Source: Drosophila miranda (Eukaryota > Arthropoda > Insecta > Diptera > Drosophilidae). From it: DNA of 64,000 nucleotides. The stretch lies in NCBI RefSeq assembly GCF_003369915.1, contig NC_046675.1:17174001-17238000 (forward strand). Direction: 5' to 3'. The position numbers and the translations under genes are program-made. Position 1 is the stretch's first letter. The number at the start of each line of letters is the position of its first letter. This document shows, piece by piece, positions 49,364 through 60,700 of this stretch. Under the pieces are notes generated by a model. That model was given only the letters and a program-made list of their open reading frames with translations. It was not told the DNA's origin and did no database searches.

Positions 49364-50245
49364 TTAGATGTGGCCCCCCTCCTTCAGTTTGGCCACTAGG
49401 GCGTCGACATCGGCAACGGTGGCTCCTGCCTGGCGCACAGGTGGATCCTCAACGGAGATGACCTCAATGCGTGGCGTCGTATCAACGCCCAAATCCTTGG
49501 CCGTAACCTTCTTCAGTGGCTTCTTCTTGGCCTTCATGATGTTGGGTAGCGTGGCATAGCGTGGCGTGTTCAGCCGCAAGTCAGCGCTCAGTACGGCTGG
49601 TATCTTAGTTTTGATCGTTTCCAGACCGCCATCGATTTCCCGCGTGATGGTCAGGCCAGCATCCGTCTTCTCGATCTTGTTGCAGAAGGTGCCCTGGGGC
49701 CAGTCCAGCACGGCGGCGGTCATCTGGGCTGTCTGATTGGCGTCATCGTCGATGGCCTGCTTGCCGAGGATCACCAGATCCGCCTTCTCATCCAGCGCCA
49801 ACTTGGCAAGAATCTTGGAGATATGGATGGGCTGCAGCAGCTCGTATTCGGCCTGTGGCACGTCCACATGGACGCCACGATCGGCGCCCATGGCCATGGC
49901 AGTGCGTATCACTTCCGCCGACTGAGCTGGTCCCACGGACACAGCAATGACCTCCGTGGCCAGCTTCTTCTCCTTCATTTTGACTGCTTCCTCGACGGCA
50001 ATCTCATCAAAAGGATTCATCGAGTGCTTAACACCCTGGGTGACTACGCCAGTCTTGTCTGGCTTGACACGGACCTGTAGATGGACACATTTGATAATGA
50101 TATTGAAAATAGTTTAATTAAGTTTAATTATTCCGATTACGCAAAACGCAACAAGTGATAAGAAGAAGATACATCAGGCTATTTCTCGGCTTACCTTGAC
50201 AGCATAGTCGATCACACGTTTAACTCCAACCAAGACACGGGCCAT
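49364..50245 (-). CDS. Etfbeta: Etfbeta, electron transfer flavoprotein beta subunit
   Basis: Exons 50245-50195 and 50074-49364 on the minus strand, 253 residues, the usual length of mitochondrial ETF-beta. With ETF-alpha it accepts electrons from acyl-CoA and other mitochondrial dehydrogenases and passes them to ETF-QO. The 17-residue first exon ([17 protein letters not shown]) joins [20 protein letters not shown]. The family features are present: the [17 protein letters not shown] block, [17 protein letters not shown], the adenine-nucleotide loop [13 protein letters not shown], and the C-terminal signature [17 protein letters not shown], the ETF-recognition loop. The intron is GT-AG (GTAAGC/CTACAG). 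It is head to head with the BPNT1-type gene. Confidence 0.96.
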
Positions 50246-50376
50246 TTTCTTCTAAAATATTGTAACAAAATGTAGTTAAATAATTAAAAACTTTAGCACA
50301 GATATAGCTCTTGAAATTGATTTGAGGGGGTGGTACAAAGGTCTTCTTGTGCTAGTGGCTAACATCTGTTGATAAT

Positions 50377-50640
50377 GCCCTCAGAAATATACCAAAATAT
50401 ACCGTCCAATTTTAAAAATATACCGTAAATATACTGACGAATTCAAGATCTATTTTACATATTCCTCGATTTTGATATTCCGTCGAATATTACTAGCTAG
50501 ATAGAAACCTCAGCCCGGCCCACATAATTTTATCCGACCAATAAATCAATTTCCTACTTGACTGGCTTGATTCAAATACTTGCGTTTATTGGATTTTGTC
50601 TAAAAAAATGTTGTAGCGAAAAAGGTCAAAACAAATAAAA
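50377..50640 (-). repeat. dispersed promoter-associated repeat, copy B
   Basis: It aligns end to end with 35235-35500 upstream of pit and has the same orientation relative to its minus-strand gene. Shared words include CTCAGAAATATACCAAAATA, GATATTCCGTCGAATATT and TTGGATTTTGTCTAAAAAAA with few changes. Confidence 0.8.
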
Positions 50641-50656
50641 CGTAAGAGAAAAATTT

Positions 50657-50850
50657 TTCCTATTGCTCAATTTTGATATTCCGTTGAATAATGCTGACTA
50701 ACTAAAATCTTTAGCTTTGTTTTTATAATTTTAAACCATTGATGAAAAAAATTTCCACAAGATTAGCTACTTTTAAGTACTCCTTTTTATTGTATTGTGT
50801 CTAAAACAAGGTTTGAACAAAAACGGTCAACAAAAACAGTGGCAACGTAA
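50657..50850 (-). repeat. dispersed promoter-associated repeat, copy C (5' part missing, diverged)
   Basis: This partial copy begins at TTTTGATATTCCGTTGAATA and ends GTCAACAAAAACAGT, like the distal part of the pit copy. It follows copy B in tandem. It is more diverged and lacks the motif 6 end. Confidence 0.65.
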
Positions 50851-50884
50851 GTGAGTATGGAACGTAACGTAAGGTACACTTACG

Positions 50885-50902
50885 GTACAACAGCTGTTGT
50901 AC
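50885..50902. promoter_or_regulatory. 18-bp palindromic E-box (Ohler motif 5)
   Basis: GTACAACAGCTGTTGTAC is a perfect palindrome centred on CAGCTG, about 58 bp before the BPNT1-type start codon. The inner AACAGCTGTT matches the E-box core-promoter motif also seen upstream of Fadd. Confidence 0.6.
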
Positions 50903-50960
50903 TTTCACACACTTGAAGCATCATTTTCGTCGCATTCCAAATAAAAAAAAGTACAGAAAC

Positions 50961-51949
50961 ATGGCTTCGACTGCTCCGGTTATCATGAGAATTATGGCGT
51001 CTTCCATACAGACAGCCAAACGAGCTGGTGGCATCATACGCGACATCCTAAAACAAGGCGACCTAGGCATCGTGGACAAGGGAAAAAATGATCCCCAAAC
51101 GGAGGCTGATCGTTCTGCCCAGCGGTGCATTATTGCCTCGCTGACGAAGAAGTTTCCTGGCGTAAAGATCATCGGCGAGGAAGGCGGCTCCGACTTAAAC
51201 GTGTGCGATGATTGGCTGGTCGAAGATTTGGATGAAGAGTTTCTTCAGAAAAGCTGCCCGGCCGAATGGCGTGATGCAAAACCAGAGGATTTTGTGATCT
51301 GGGTAGATCCACTGGACGGAACAGCTGAATATACACAGGGTAAGTACGGCCGCTTGCAAACACCAGACACCAAACCCGACTCACCTCTTGCCAAATATCC
51401 CCTCTTAAAGGTTACGTGGAACATGTCACCGTACTCATAGGCATAGCCGTCAAGGATGCTGCGGTGGGCGGAATCATTCATCAGCCGTTTTACCAGCAGC
51501 CCGATGGTGAGCTGGGTCGCACCATTTGGGGGCTCAAGGGTCTGGGCACGGGCGGTTTCACACATTCGCTGGCTCCACCCGGAGAGTTCATCATAACGAC
51601 CACACGATCGCACTCGAATGCCCTGCACCAGCAGGCACTCAATGCATTTCCTGCCACCAAAATCCTGAAAGTGGGCGGCGCTGGATTCAAGGTGTTGCAG
51701 CTGCTGGAGGGCAAGGCACACGCATATGTGTTTGCCACACCAGGATGCAAGAAATGGGATACTTGCGCCCCCGAGGCCGTGCTGGAGGCACAGGGCGGCT
51801 TTCTCACAGACATCAATGGCAAGAATTATTCCTACAATGCTGATGTGGAGCACGTGAATCGGCAGGGAGTGCTGGCCAGCGTGGGCGAGAATCACTCGGA
51901 GCTGGTGTATAAAATTCCCCGTAAGGTGCGGGAGGCTGTAGGAGTATGA
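50961..51949 (+). CDS. CG7789: 3'(2'),5'-bisphosphate nucleotidase 1 (BPNT1 type)
   Basis: Exons 50961-51339 and 51411-51949, 305 residues, the normal BPNT1 length. It is a Mg2+-dependent, lithium-sensitive phosphatase that hydrolyses PAP to AMP, clearing the by-product of sulfation; family members also act on inositol 1,4-bisphosphate. The metal-site motifs of the inositol-monophosphatase superfamily are intact: GEEG (Glu73-Glu74), WVDPLDGTAEYTQG (Asp116, Asp119) and KKWDTCAPEAVLEAQGG (Asp243). The join CAG-G|GT-TAC restores QGYVEHVTVL. An in-frame upstream AUG gives an N-terminal extension that is basic and has no family support, so MASTAPVIM is preferred. It converges on ncd with only 154 bp between stop codons. 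Confidence 0.94.
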
Positions 51950-51970
51950 ATTCCGCGCTACGTTTATCAA

Positions 51971-51984
51971 TTTATTAGTTTATT
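51971..51984 (-). terminator. ncd: likely ncd polyadenylation signals
   Basis: Two TTTATT words on the plus strand give AATAAA on the minus strand, about 120-130 nt after the ncd stop and only about 25 nt from the BPNT1 stop codon. The two 3' UTRs probably overlap in antisense. Confidence 0.45.
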
Positions 51985-52103
51985 TTCCACTAAAAGTAAA
52001 CACATATATTAAGCGATAACAGAAAAGAGAAGGGCAAAATGGATACATGTGTAGAAGAGAATATACAATGTTTCGGAAATCAATAGAAAAGTAAAAGTGT
52101 CGC

Positions 52104-54350
52104 TTATTTCTCAAAGCTATTACAGATGCTGCTGGAGCCAAGGGAGCTACTGTTGTGTGCTGGCAGGGAGCTGTTCATGTAACGATTGCGCTTTGCCTTG
52201 GACATTTTGCAGGAATTCACGGAGGCAGCAAAGCGCAGGGACTTTACTGACTCTTGGAAGCAGTCCTGGAATGGGGAAACGTTGATAAACATAAGCGTTT
52301 TTGAATTTCCACCCAGGGAAGGCATCAGCAGATGCGTAAGCTTCGAGTTGCGATATGGAATATGGTCCTGCTTTTGCAGCAGAGCGAGAATGACATTCGT
52401 CAGCTCGGAGAGCGAGCGATTGATATTTTTTGTTTCGGTCATGCGAATGCTTGTCTTTGGCGATTCAGAGCCGGCCAAGTCAACGAGATTAATGGAGCCA
52501 ACAGAAACTTCCTGCTTCTCTGCATGTCGTCCGATTAGTTGAAGCTTGGTCACGGCATGCGAGCGCGACGAGCGCTCATTGCCCGCCGTGGAGGCTGTGG
52601 CGCGATTCATTTTGGCTGTCAGCATAAGCTGGCGCAGATGATGGGGATCGGTCACGGTTTCTTCGGTTATATTGGACACATAAATGTCGTTTTTGTTGTT
52701 CTTTGCCATGCGAATTTCCATGTCCTTCTGCTCGTTGCTCAGAAGATCGTACAACACTTCGTTATAGATCTCCAAGAACGTGGCCTTAATCTCGTACTCC
52801 CAGCCCAAGTTGCGATACCCCTTAATGGAGTCAAAGAGCAGATCAACGGTGCGTGGAATGACGCCCACACCGTCCGGCACACCGTCCATGGTATAGGTCT
52901 TGCCGCTGCCCGTCTGGCCATAGGCAAATATGCATATGTTGTAGCCGTCCAGCGCGGATTGAATGAGCGGCGACACCATCTCAAAAATGTCCGTTTGCGA
53001 TGAGTTGGGATGGAACACCTGATCGAATGAGAAGATCTGCTGGCCCATTTTGTTCTTGGCCTGGCCATCGATGCTCTGCAACTCGACTGTGGCTTCATCG
53101 TGGTATGTCCAGGTGCAACAAAGGCGGGCCAGCTCGGACTCCAGTGGCGGACGTATTCGACAGAAGACCCTTATATTGCCACGCAGATCCATGACTGTGT
53201 TGTGCAGCTCTTTGCGTTCCATGTTTGACTGAAAGAGCTGCTCCTTGCAGGTCTCCAGTTCTTCCGCTTGTTGCTCGTTCCTAAGCTGGAGATCTTCCGT
53301 GCGTTGGCGCAGACACAACACCTCCGCGGTTAGACTCTCATGTTCACTTTTTATTTGCTAAAAAAAATTCGATATATAATAGGGATCGGCAGGAAATGTC
53401 CTTTGACATGTGCTCACCTTATGATTGACCTGCAATTCGGAGAGCTGCTCTTTTGTCCGTCCCAGCGAGGAAGTGATAGTCTCATTGTTCTTGGCCTGCT
53501 GCTTCAATTGCCTTTGGAGACACTCGTTGTCCGTCTGTGCATTCTTAAGGGAAGTCTCGGTTTCAATTAGCTTCGACTGGGTCTCCTCCAGTTGGGTGGG
53601 AAGCGACTCCAGTTCGCCCATATCCTCCACTTGCTTTTCATATTTGGTCTTGAGCACCTTGTGCTTGTCTAGCAGATCATGGAAACGTGCCTTGAAGTCG
53701 TACGGTGCTATCCGCTTTGGAGCCGCAACACTCCCAATACTGCCGCTATTTCCCGACGCCGCTCCGGGCCTAGAGGAGGCGGCAGCTGTTGCAGCTCTGG
53801 ATAAAGGACGTGCTGCTATCGGTCGCTTGGTTACAGTAGAAGCTGTGGCTGTCGTTGTTCGAGCTGTTCCAGTTCCGGCTGGTCGTACTACACGCTGTCC
53901 TGGGACCGTAGCAGCGGTACTATTTGTGTTGCCAAAGCGCGAAACTTTGCTGGGAATACTTGGCAATGTTGGCTGTGCTGCTGGGCGTTTGTTATTCTGA
54001 CGCATCTCGTTGATGTCGCAGGCCGAGCGGCTTCGTCTCAATTTGGCACGGTTGCCTATCTTAGCTGGCTCTGGCGAGGCAGCGCGACCTTTTGGTACAA
54101 TACAAGGAAGGTTGCGGTGATGTGATGCTCTCTGGAAATGCTTCACCCACTACTCACCCCTGCGTCGATCCATTTCTTGCAAATTGTTAATATCCCGGGA
54201 GAGCGGCGGCAGCAAGTTTCCACAGTACGTTTGGTTGGCGCTGAAGGCTCCGCCCTGTCCACATGCTTTGATTCGATCTGTGGGCAGTATAGATTTGACC
54301 GGCATCATGGGCCGCTTTATGCTGGTCGGTTTTGGCAAACGGGATTCCAT
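52104..54350 (-). CDS. ncd: ncd (non-claret disjunctional), minus-end kinesin-14 motor
   Basis: Exons 54350-54158, 54088-53418 and 53357-52104 on the minus strand, 705 residues (about 700 in D. melanogaster). Ncd moves toward microtubule minus ends and organises the acentrosomal female meiotic spindle. Layout: a basic, S/P/T-rich tail that binds microtubules (1-200, MESRLPKPTSIKRPMMPVKS); a coiled-coil stalk (about 205-345); the kinesin-14 neck ending at GNIRVFCRIRPPL (about 348-360); then a C-terminal motor with P-loop GQTGSGKT (435-442), switch I NERSSRSH (about 548-555) and switch II DLAGSE (581-586). The tail has an Ala/Thr-rich low-complexity stretch (about 110-165). The motor is contained in a single exon. 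The start is 405 bp from the divergent ca start. Confidence 0.97.
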
Positions 54351-54755
54351 TATATTATATTATATTTATATATTATATTCCTCTGTATTTTTTTCACTTG
54401 ACTTATAATTAGATTTCAGCTCAAGTTGCTTGGTGATATTTTAGATGCTTTGATTGAGAGCAAGCGACGCTACGGCCACTTCGCGCCGTTAATTTCGATT
54501 GTAGGGTTGCTTTGAAGCAACCGGCGCTGCCATCTGGATTGTTTCCGACAGTCCGGCCAGTTCATACGATAGTTCACGCCATCATATGTTTCCAGCAGGT
54601 ACCAGCCCTGATAAATCAGTAACGTTTGTCGCCAGCCCTGCCTCTGGCGCAGAGTTAAAACATAAAAAAAGACGAAAAGCAGCAAAAAAATTAAGTAGCA
54701 GCAGAAAACTATTTTGCAGTGCGAGGGCCCGCGAGACCGCAAAAACCTCGAAGTG
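54351..54755. promoter_or_regulatory. ncd/ca bidirectional promoter
   Basis: This 405-bp interval lies between divergent genes. The ncd side is a TATAT-rich tract (54351-54385). An E2F-like TTCGCGCC lies at 54480-54487. In D. melanogaster the same two genes are adjacent, and classical ca-nd mutations affect both. The close head-to-head layout seen here agrees with a shared regulatory interval. Confidence 0.6.
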
Positions 54756-57700
54756 ATGGCGGGGCACGCAGAACTCAAGGAGCTAGGCGTGTTCGAGCTT
54801 CGTCCTCTTATTACAAATCTCAGCTGCAAACTTTCGGCCGTCACCGCAGGTTTTGATGAAAAGCAATTGCTGGCGATTGTCAGCGAAGAAAATGAGATTG
54901 TGCTGCGTTATATCAGCGCCGCTGGCCAGGAGGTGGTCAAGATGATATCCTGGTTTCGACACCGTGTCATCCATGACGTGTGCTTTGATCCTGCGGGCAT
55001 TTGGCTGCTGGTGCTATGTAAGTACCCTGGATGGTGTCGCCAATGGCATGGGGTGTAGGTGGGGGTGGTGTTCGGTGTTGAAGCCTAAAATTACTTTGCG
55101 CCAACCATCCTCTCTCTCTCTCTCTTTCTTTCTCTGTGTGTGTGTGTGTGTGATTATTGATTTTCTTTTGCGTATTTTGTTTTGATTTAATGATTCTGGA
55201 GTGGAGCCTCCTCCAAAGGGGCTTGTATCGATCCGAATATTACTCAACGCCGCCCATAAATATATCAACAGGTTTTGACAATACGTTGCATATCGTGCCC
55301 GCCCTGGCGCTGGTGGACAAGACGAATATACTGGCCGCCTGTTCCCTGTACAGTACCACGCAAGTGACATCCTATATAATACCATTTGTGGGACCCCACG
55401 AGTGTCCCAACTCCAAGAAATGTCCCAATCATTCAACGGCATCGACTGAGCAGCTGCAGCCAGCAGGGAGCAACCAAGAGGAGCAATTGGCCGAGAAGTT
55501 CGCCAATGTCATGCAGCTGGAAGAAAATGGCGAACCCGAACCCTTGGGCCATGAACTGCCCGATCACATGCTGGTCAAAAATAATGAACAGGATCCGGCC
55601 GAAGTGCAGCAGCAGCCCGTCCAGCCACAGTATGATGCCACTGGAAATAGCCAGGTGATGGCAGCTTCCTTCATGGCATCGAAGACCTGCCCGTACCCTC
55701 TCTCAGTGGTGTGGTGGAAGACCAACCAGGGCCTAAACAGGGCCATTATTGGGTATTCGGATGGCTCCATCTGTTTTGTGGGCCTCAGTCCCAACTGCCC
55801 GATGATTGCCAGCACCGCGATCGAAAATGGATCTGTGATGCGTCTCGTTATCTGCAAAGACAAAACCTACGATGGAGTAATGTTGCTGGTAAGCTTCGAA
55901 TGTTTTTGGTGATTACATTTCATTAATCTGTGCGATCGCTCCCCCTTAGATCACCTCCTCCCTGAAAGAGCAGTTTAAACTGCTGCTGGAGCAGAAGGCC
56001 ATCATGTACGTTTATCCTGGCGATAGCTCACCGACGACCCGTGAGGGGGCCTGGCAAATTGTGATGTCTGTGCAGGGGAAACATCACAGTCATAGCGGGA
56101 TGGCGGCGGGTCCTCGACAAAGCAACAGCTCCGATCCGGCCTCGGACAGCAGCCAGCTGGAAGAGGATGTATTTGCGCCGCCATCTAGCGTCGAGGATGT
56201 TCCGCCCAGCTTTCAGGCACCAACAGTTCCAACCGATGTATCTACCGTCCCGGCGCCAGGTGATTCTAGAGCTGCAACTGCGGATGTGCAGCCGCAGCCA
56301 CAGCCACAGCCGCCGCCGCCGGCCCCACCATCCTACAGCGAAGCTGTGGCCCGCCAGTCCAGCGAGAACATGGGCGTACGCTTTAATCAACAACAGCTGC
56401 CAACAGCCGGCAACAGCATCGATGGTATACTGCCAGCGACAAGAGCCCGTCTGGCCTCGCTCAAGAGTCTTGGATCGAAGAAGCTGCACGCGATCAAAAT
56501 GAGGCTCTCCGATCAGAGGCAGAAATTCGATGAATGTGCGTAAGCAAACAATACAAACAATATTATTTTCCCACTTGAAAACTCTTCTTCCTTCCCCGCC
56601 CTGCCTGAATGCCATTCGTGCATTCTATCCCTGCTATTCCATCGTTCATTTGTTAATTGTACAATTTTTTTGTGTATTTTATATTTGTTTTCGATTGGTG
56701 TGCAGTTTTGAGAGAACTGTTGCATCTATTGAGGCGTCGCTTGTGCGGTGAGTCTCTCACACTCAACAGACTGCCCGTAGTCCTGCCAATTAGTTACACT
56801 ATTTAAACAGCCCTCTAGACATTTATATTACTCATCTTCCTCCCTATCGTTTTCTTTTTTAGTAATGTCCGACTCAAATCTGGGCTCGTTTGCGATCATG
56901 GACTCGCCTTCGGTGACCCCAGAGCCGCTGGGCAACACCACTGGATCGTTTTACACCATCCAGAATCTGAGGAGTACTTTTCTGTTGAGTGCTTTACACA
57001 GCAATAGTCACAGCCTCACGGTTCATAGCATTGACATTAGCTTGAAGCCGCTGTTCGTCTACAAGATACCCAAGCACACCCAGGAAATACTCATTAGTTC
57101 GAACATACTCTATGGCATCAACTATGTGAATCTGCACAGTCGCAGCGATTCGGCCATTTCGACGGCAGCCTCCTCGCTGGAGGAGCCGCTGTTTGCGAAT
57201 ACGGACAAAGAGAATCGAGATGCGGACACAGAGAAACTGGAGCAGCAGGGGGAGCGGGAGACGAGTGCACACAAGAGCGATACAACGAGTGCAACAACTA
57301 CTGCCACATCCAGCATAGACCACAGCGAGATGCCCAGCAATGCCATCAATGCAGTGAGCGTGATTAGCAGCGCTATGGCCTCAATGCATACCTCAGAGGA
57401 AGATGTAAGTTTTAACACTCTTTCTACAGTCCCATATTTAATCTGCCTCTTTCGACAGCGCTTTAACACGCTGGCGCAGATCGGACTCTTCCGTTTTGAG
57501 CAGGAAACTGTACTCCACCTGTATCAGATGGCGCAATATCGCCAACACGCCGGCCAACCGGAGACCCTGACCAAGGAGGAGAAGGCCAAGGCATTCGAAA
57601 TCAAGGATATCCACACGCCCATGGACTATGTACAATTTTACGAGACGGCCGATGTGAGCAGCGAGTTTTCCCTGCGACAAATGGAGATAATGCAGTCGGA

Positions 57701-60700
57701 GTTCCCGAAGATCAACTACGATCCCAGCTATGTGATTACCAACAAGAACGTGTACACAATACAACTCAGGTATAGTTTAGCATTCAAGAAGGTCCCTTTA
57801 TAGATTGTTAACAGTGGTTCGCTCTTTGCAGGAAGGAGCCCTTTGAGTTGTTCCTGGATGCCGCACTGAAGAGCGAGTGGAATCAATGCCGCGACTTTTG
57901 CAACACCTTTGACCTATCCTTTGAGCTTTGCATTGAGTTTGCCGGCGACTATTTGTTGCGCCGCAAGAAGATTACCCAGGCACTGCTCACGTACAATGTG
58001 GCCAGGGTGAAGCCCATACGCACAGCGCTCAAACTGGCCATGTACGGCCACACGTATGCTTTGATGCAGCTGAGTGCTATGGCCTTGAAGTCCACATATC
58101 TGTTGAGGTCGCGGCACTTGGGCCATCCACTGCTGAAGGGTATGATGGGGGACATCACCTACCGCCACTCGGAAGATGTGCGTATGATTCTGCCACAGCA
58201 GAGGGAACAGGGTGTGGTCAACAGTGGGGCCTCCTGCAGCGACTACTGCTACGGCGTGGATGAGTCCATCAGTGCCCTGCAAATGTCGCCCTCATCGCAG
58301 TTTCATTTGGCCAATCTGCTGCTCATAACGCTGGCTGAGAAGGCAGTCAATGATAAGAATTATATGCCCTTGTGGTAGGCGTTTTATTCCCGTTCGATGG
58401 AGGATATATCTAACCTTAGCATTCTTTGACTCTTGCAGGAACTTTCTGGTGACCAACAGCAAATATCACACGAACATGACCAGCATCGTGCTCTGCCAAA
58501 GCGGACTCTTCTCATCGGCCATCATACTGGCAAAGACGCGTGGCGTCTGCCTGGATACGTTCAATGCGCTGATAAGCGTGGTGGCCCAGGAGTTCGGCTG
58601 GTACAATGAGCTCAATGTCTGCCTGTACAATCTGAGCGAGACCATATTCATGGAGACAATCACCTACTTACCGCATGTGTCCATGGACTACTTTGCCTTC
58701 ATCCAAGAGAAGCTGGAACATATACGACCCTGTGTGCTGCTGGTGAGAATACAATTTCGCCTTACTATTTCCATTGCTAATTATGTTATGTTGCAGCGTC
58801 TCTCAAGGCAACTGAATCCGTTCTCTGCAGCGCTGCGACCCATCGTCTCGCACAGCAGCGGCTGTGGGGCCAACTCCAACGATAACAACAGTCCGCATCT
58901 ATTTGAGTTCTGCAAGAGCCTCATTGAGACCTATCTGGCCGTGCTCATACACATGGAATCACAGCGAGTCAAGCACGATTCGCTGGTGAATGCATTATCC
59001 AATTTTCGCATCAACTATGAAGACAATCAGGCAAGCCCCAGCACGATGTCCCCATCTGTTTTGCCTATCCTTAATATCTTTCCTTGCAGTTTGCCATTGA
59101 ATCATCACGCTTTAAACCGATCTCAGCTGGTTGTGCATACTGTGCCTGTGTTGTGGATGGCATTGCCTACTTCTGGGGCTCCAGTGGGATACCCAGCTAT
59201 TTTAGTGCTCAAAAGTCAACAGGTATATCCATGTCTGTTCTGCAACTTTAGGTTAGGACGACCCTGAGAGAGGCCATGCATCGGCTAATATGACCCTTTG
59301 TTATTCGAATGGAGAGGGGTTTGAACCGCCGCGGGTGTCCTCGAGGTCATCGAGGTGTTTTCAGTAAAGACAAATACATCCCTTGGCGTCCTCTTGGAGT
59401 TATCTTCCAGTGATGCCAACGTCGGGGCGCCCAGGTGTCTTCTCTTTGCCCGCGACAGAACCAAGCAGTTGCAAATGAGATTTTCCCGGGTTACGATGCC
59501 TCTACTGCCTTTGTTGGTGATGCCTACCAGCTAGACAGTGACCCGTGAGTAATACTCCCACTAGCATTCTGCAGACCTACTGTCACTAAGTTTTCCATTG
59601 CTTTCTTTGCACGTTTTTCGACGTTCTGAAGGTGTCTGTAATGGAGACAGGCACGTTGTCGATTCTTTCATTCGCCATTCTGTCTGCTGCCTCGTTTTCT
59701 TTTTTCATCCAGAGGTTGATTGCTGGGTGCGTGTTGGTCGATTTTAGATGATGCATTATAGCGATTTCCCTTTGGTGTAAAAATGCTGCTTGGTTTTTCT
59801 AGCTTTTCTAGTGTTTTTAATAGAAAGGAGGTAAATATTATCGGTCAGTAATCCTTTCCTGCCTTTGGGGACGAAGACATAGCCTGAGATTTTCAGATCT
59901 GTTGGGGGTGCATTAGTGACCTCGGTGCATCCTGGGAAGTATGGTGGGCTACTTCGACAGCGGCTTCCGAAGTGTTGAAGTTTTAGGTATTTGATTCGGG
60001 CGAGCGGAAAATGCTTTTTTCTTCCGTTTTGCTTATTGATAGCACGGTCTCCATGTCCGAGCCTGACTCGACACCGGTACCCGCGCGGCTCATCTTGCAT
60101 CGAGTCGTTTTTGTGACAGTAATATTGCAACTGACCGACGTTTGGGTTGACATCCCAACTCTGGCTTCTTCCTTACGTTCCATTGGGCATTTGGGGAACC
60201 ACCTCTAGCTAAGCATATCCGCCAGGCACCTCTAGCCATGACCCTGGTTCAGTTCCTCTGACTTGCGGCCGGGAAGACGCTGAACCATTGCCTTGGCTAG
60301 ACCGGGGTAATGCAGGGCCCATTGCCAAGCCCAGCCCTCGTGGACGGTTCAGCTAAGGGATTTTCGATAGACACTTTCTGTATTATAAACAATTCCATGT
60401 CCTGCAGAGCCTCCCGAGCCAGCGCATGCCGTGAAAACGTTGGAATTACTCTCGCAGCTCAATTTGCAGGTGCACGCCATCAAATGTGGACGCCAGCATA
60501 CGCTTATTTTAACCAACAATGGGGTAAGCCAAAGCAACAGCAAGCACAGTGCATGTTTATTCATATTTGTGGTCTCTTGCAGCTCTACTCAGTGGGCAAC
60601 AACAGTCTCTGCCAGTTGGGCATTGGCCGTCACATGCAGATGGCCCTGCAGCCGATGCTGGTGACAGCCTTGGATGGCATGAATATAACCATGCTCGAGG

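Larger units (their letters stand above)
50246..50960. promoter_or_regulatory. Etfbeta/BPNT1 divergent promoter region
   Basis: These 715 bp are largely occupied by two copies of the dispersed promoter-associated repeat (50377-50640 and 50657-50850). The Etfbeta side therefore has motif 6 sites (AAATATACC on the plus strand at about 50385-50403). Motif 1, present at pit and Prp17, is missing here. The BPNT1 side has an 18-bp palindromic E-box. Confidence 0.6.

Noticed and set aside
54714-54755. Upstream extension of ca by 14 codons
   Set aside because: There is no ATG in this extension; the first in-frame ATG is at 54756.
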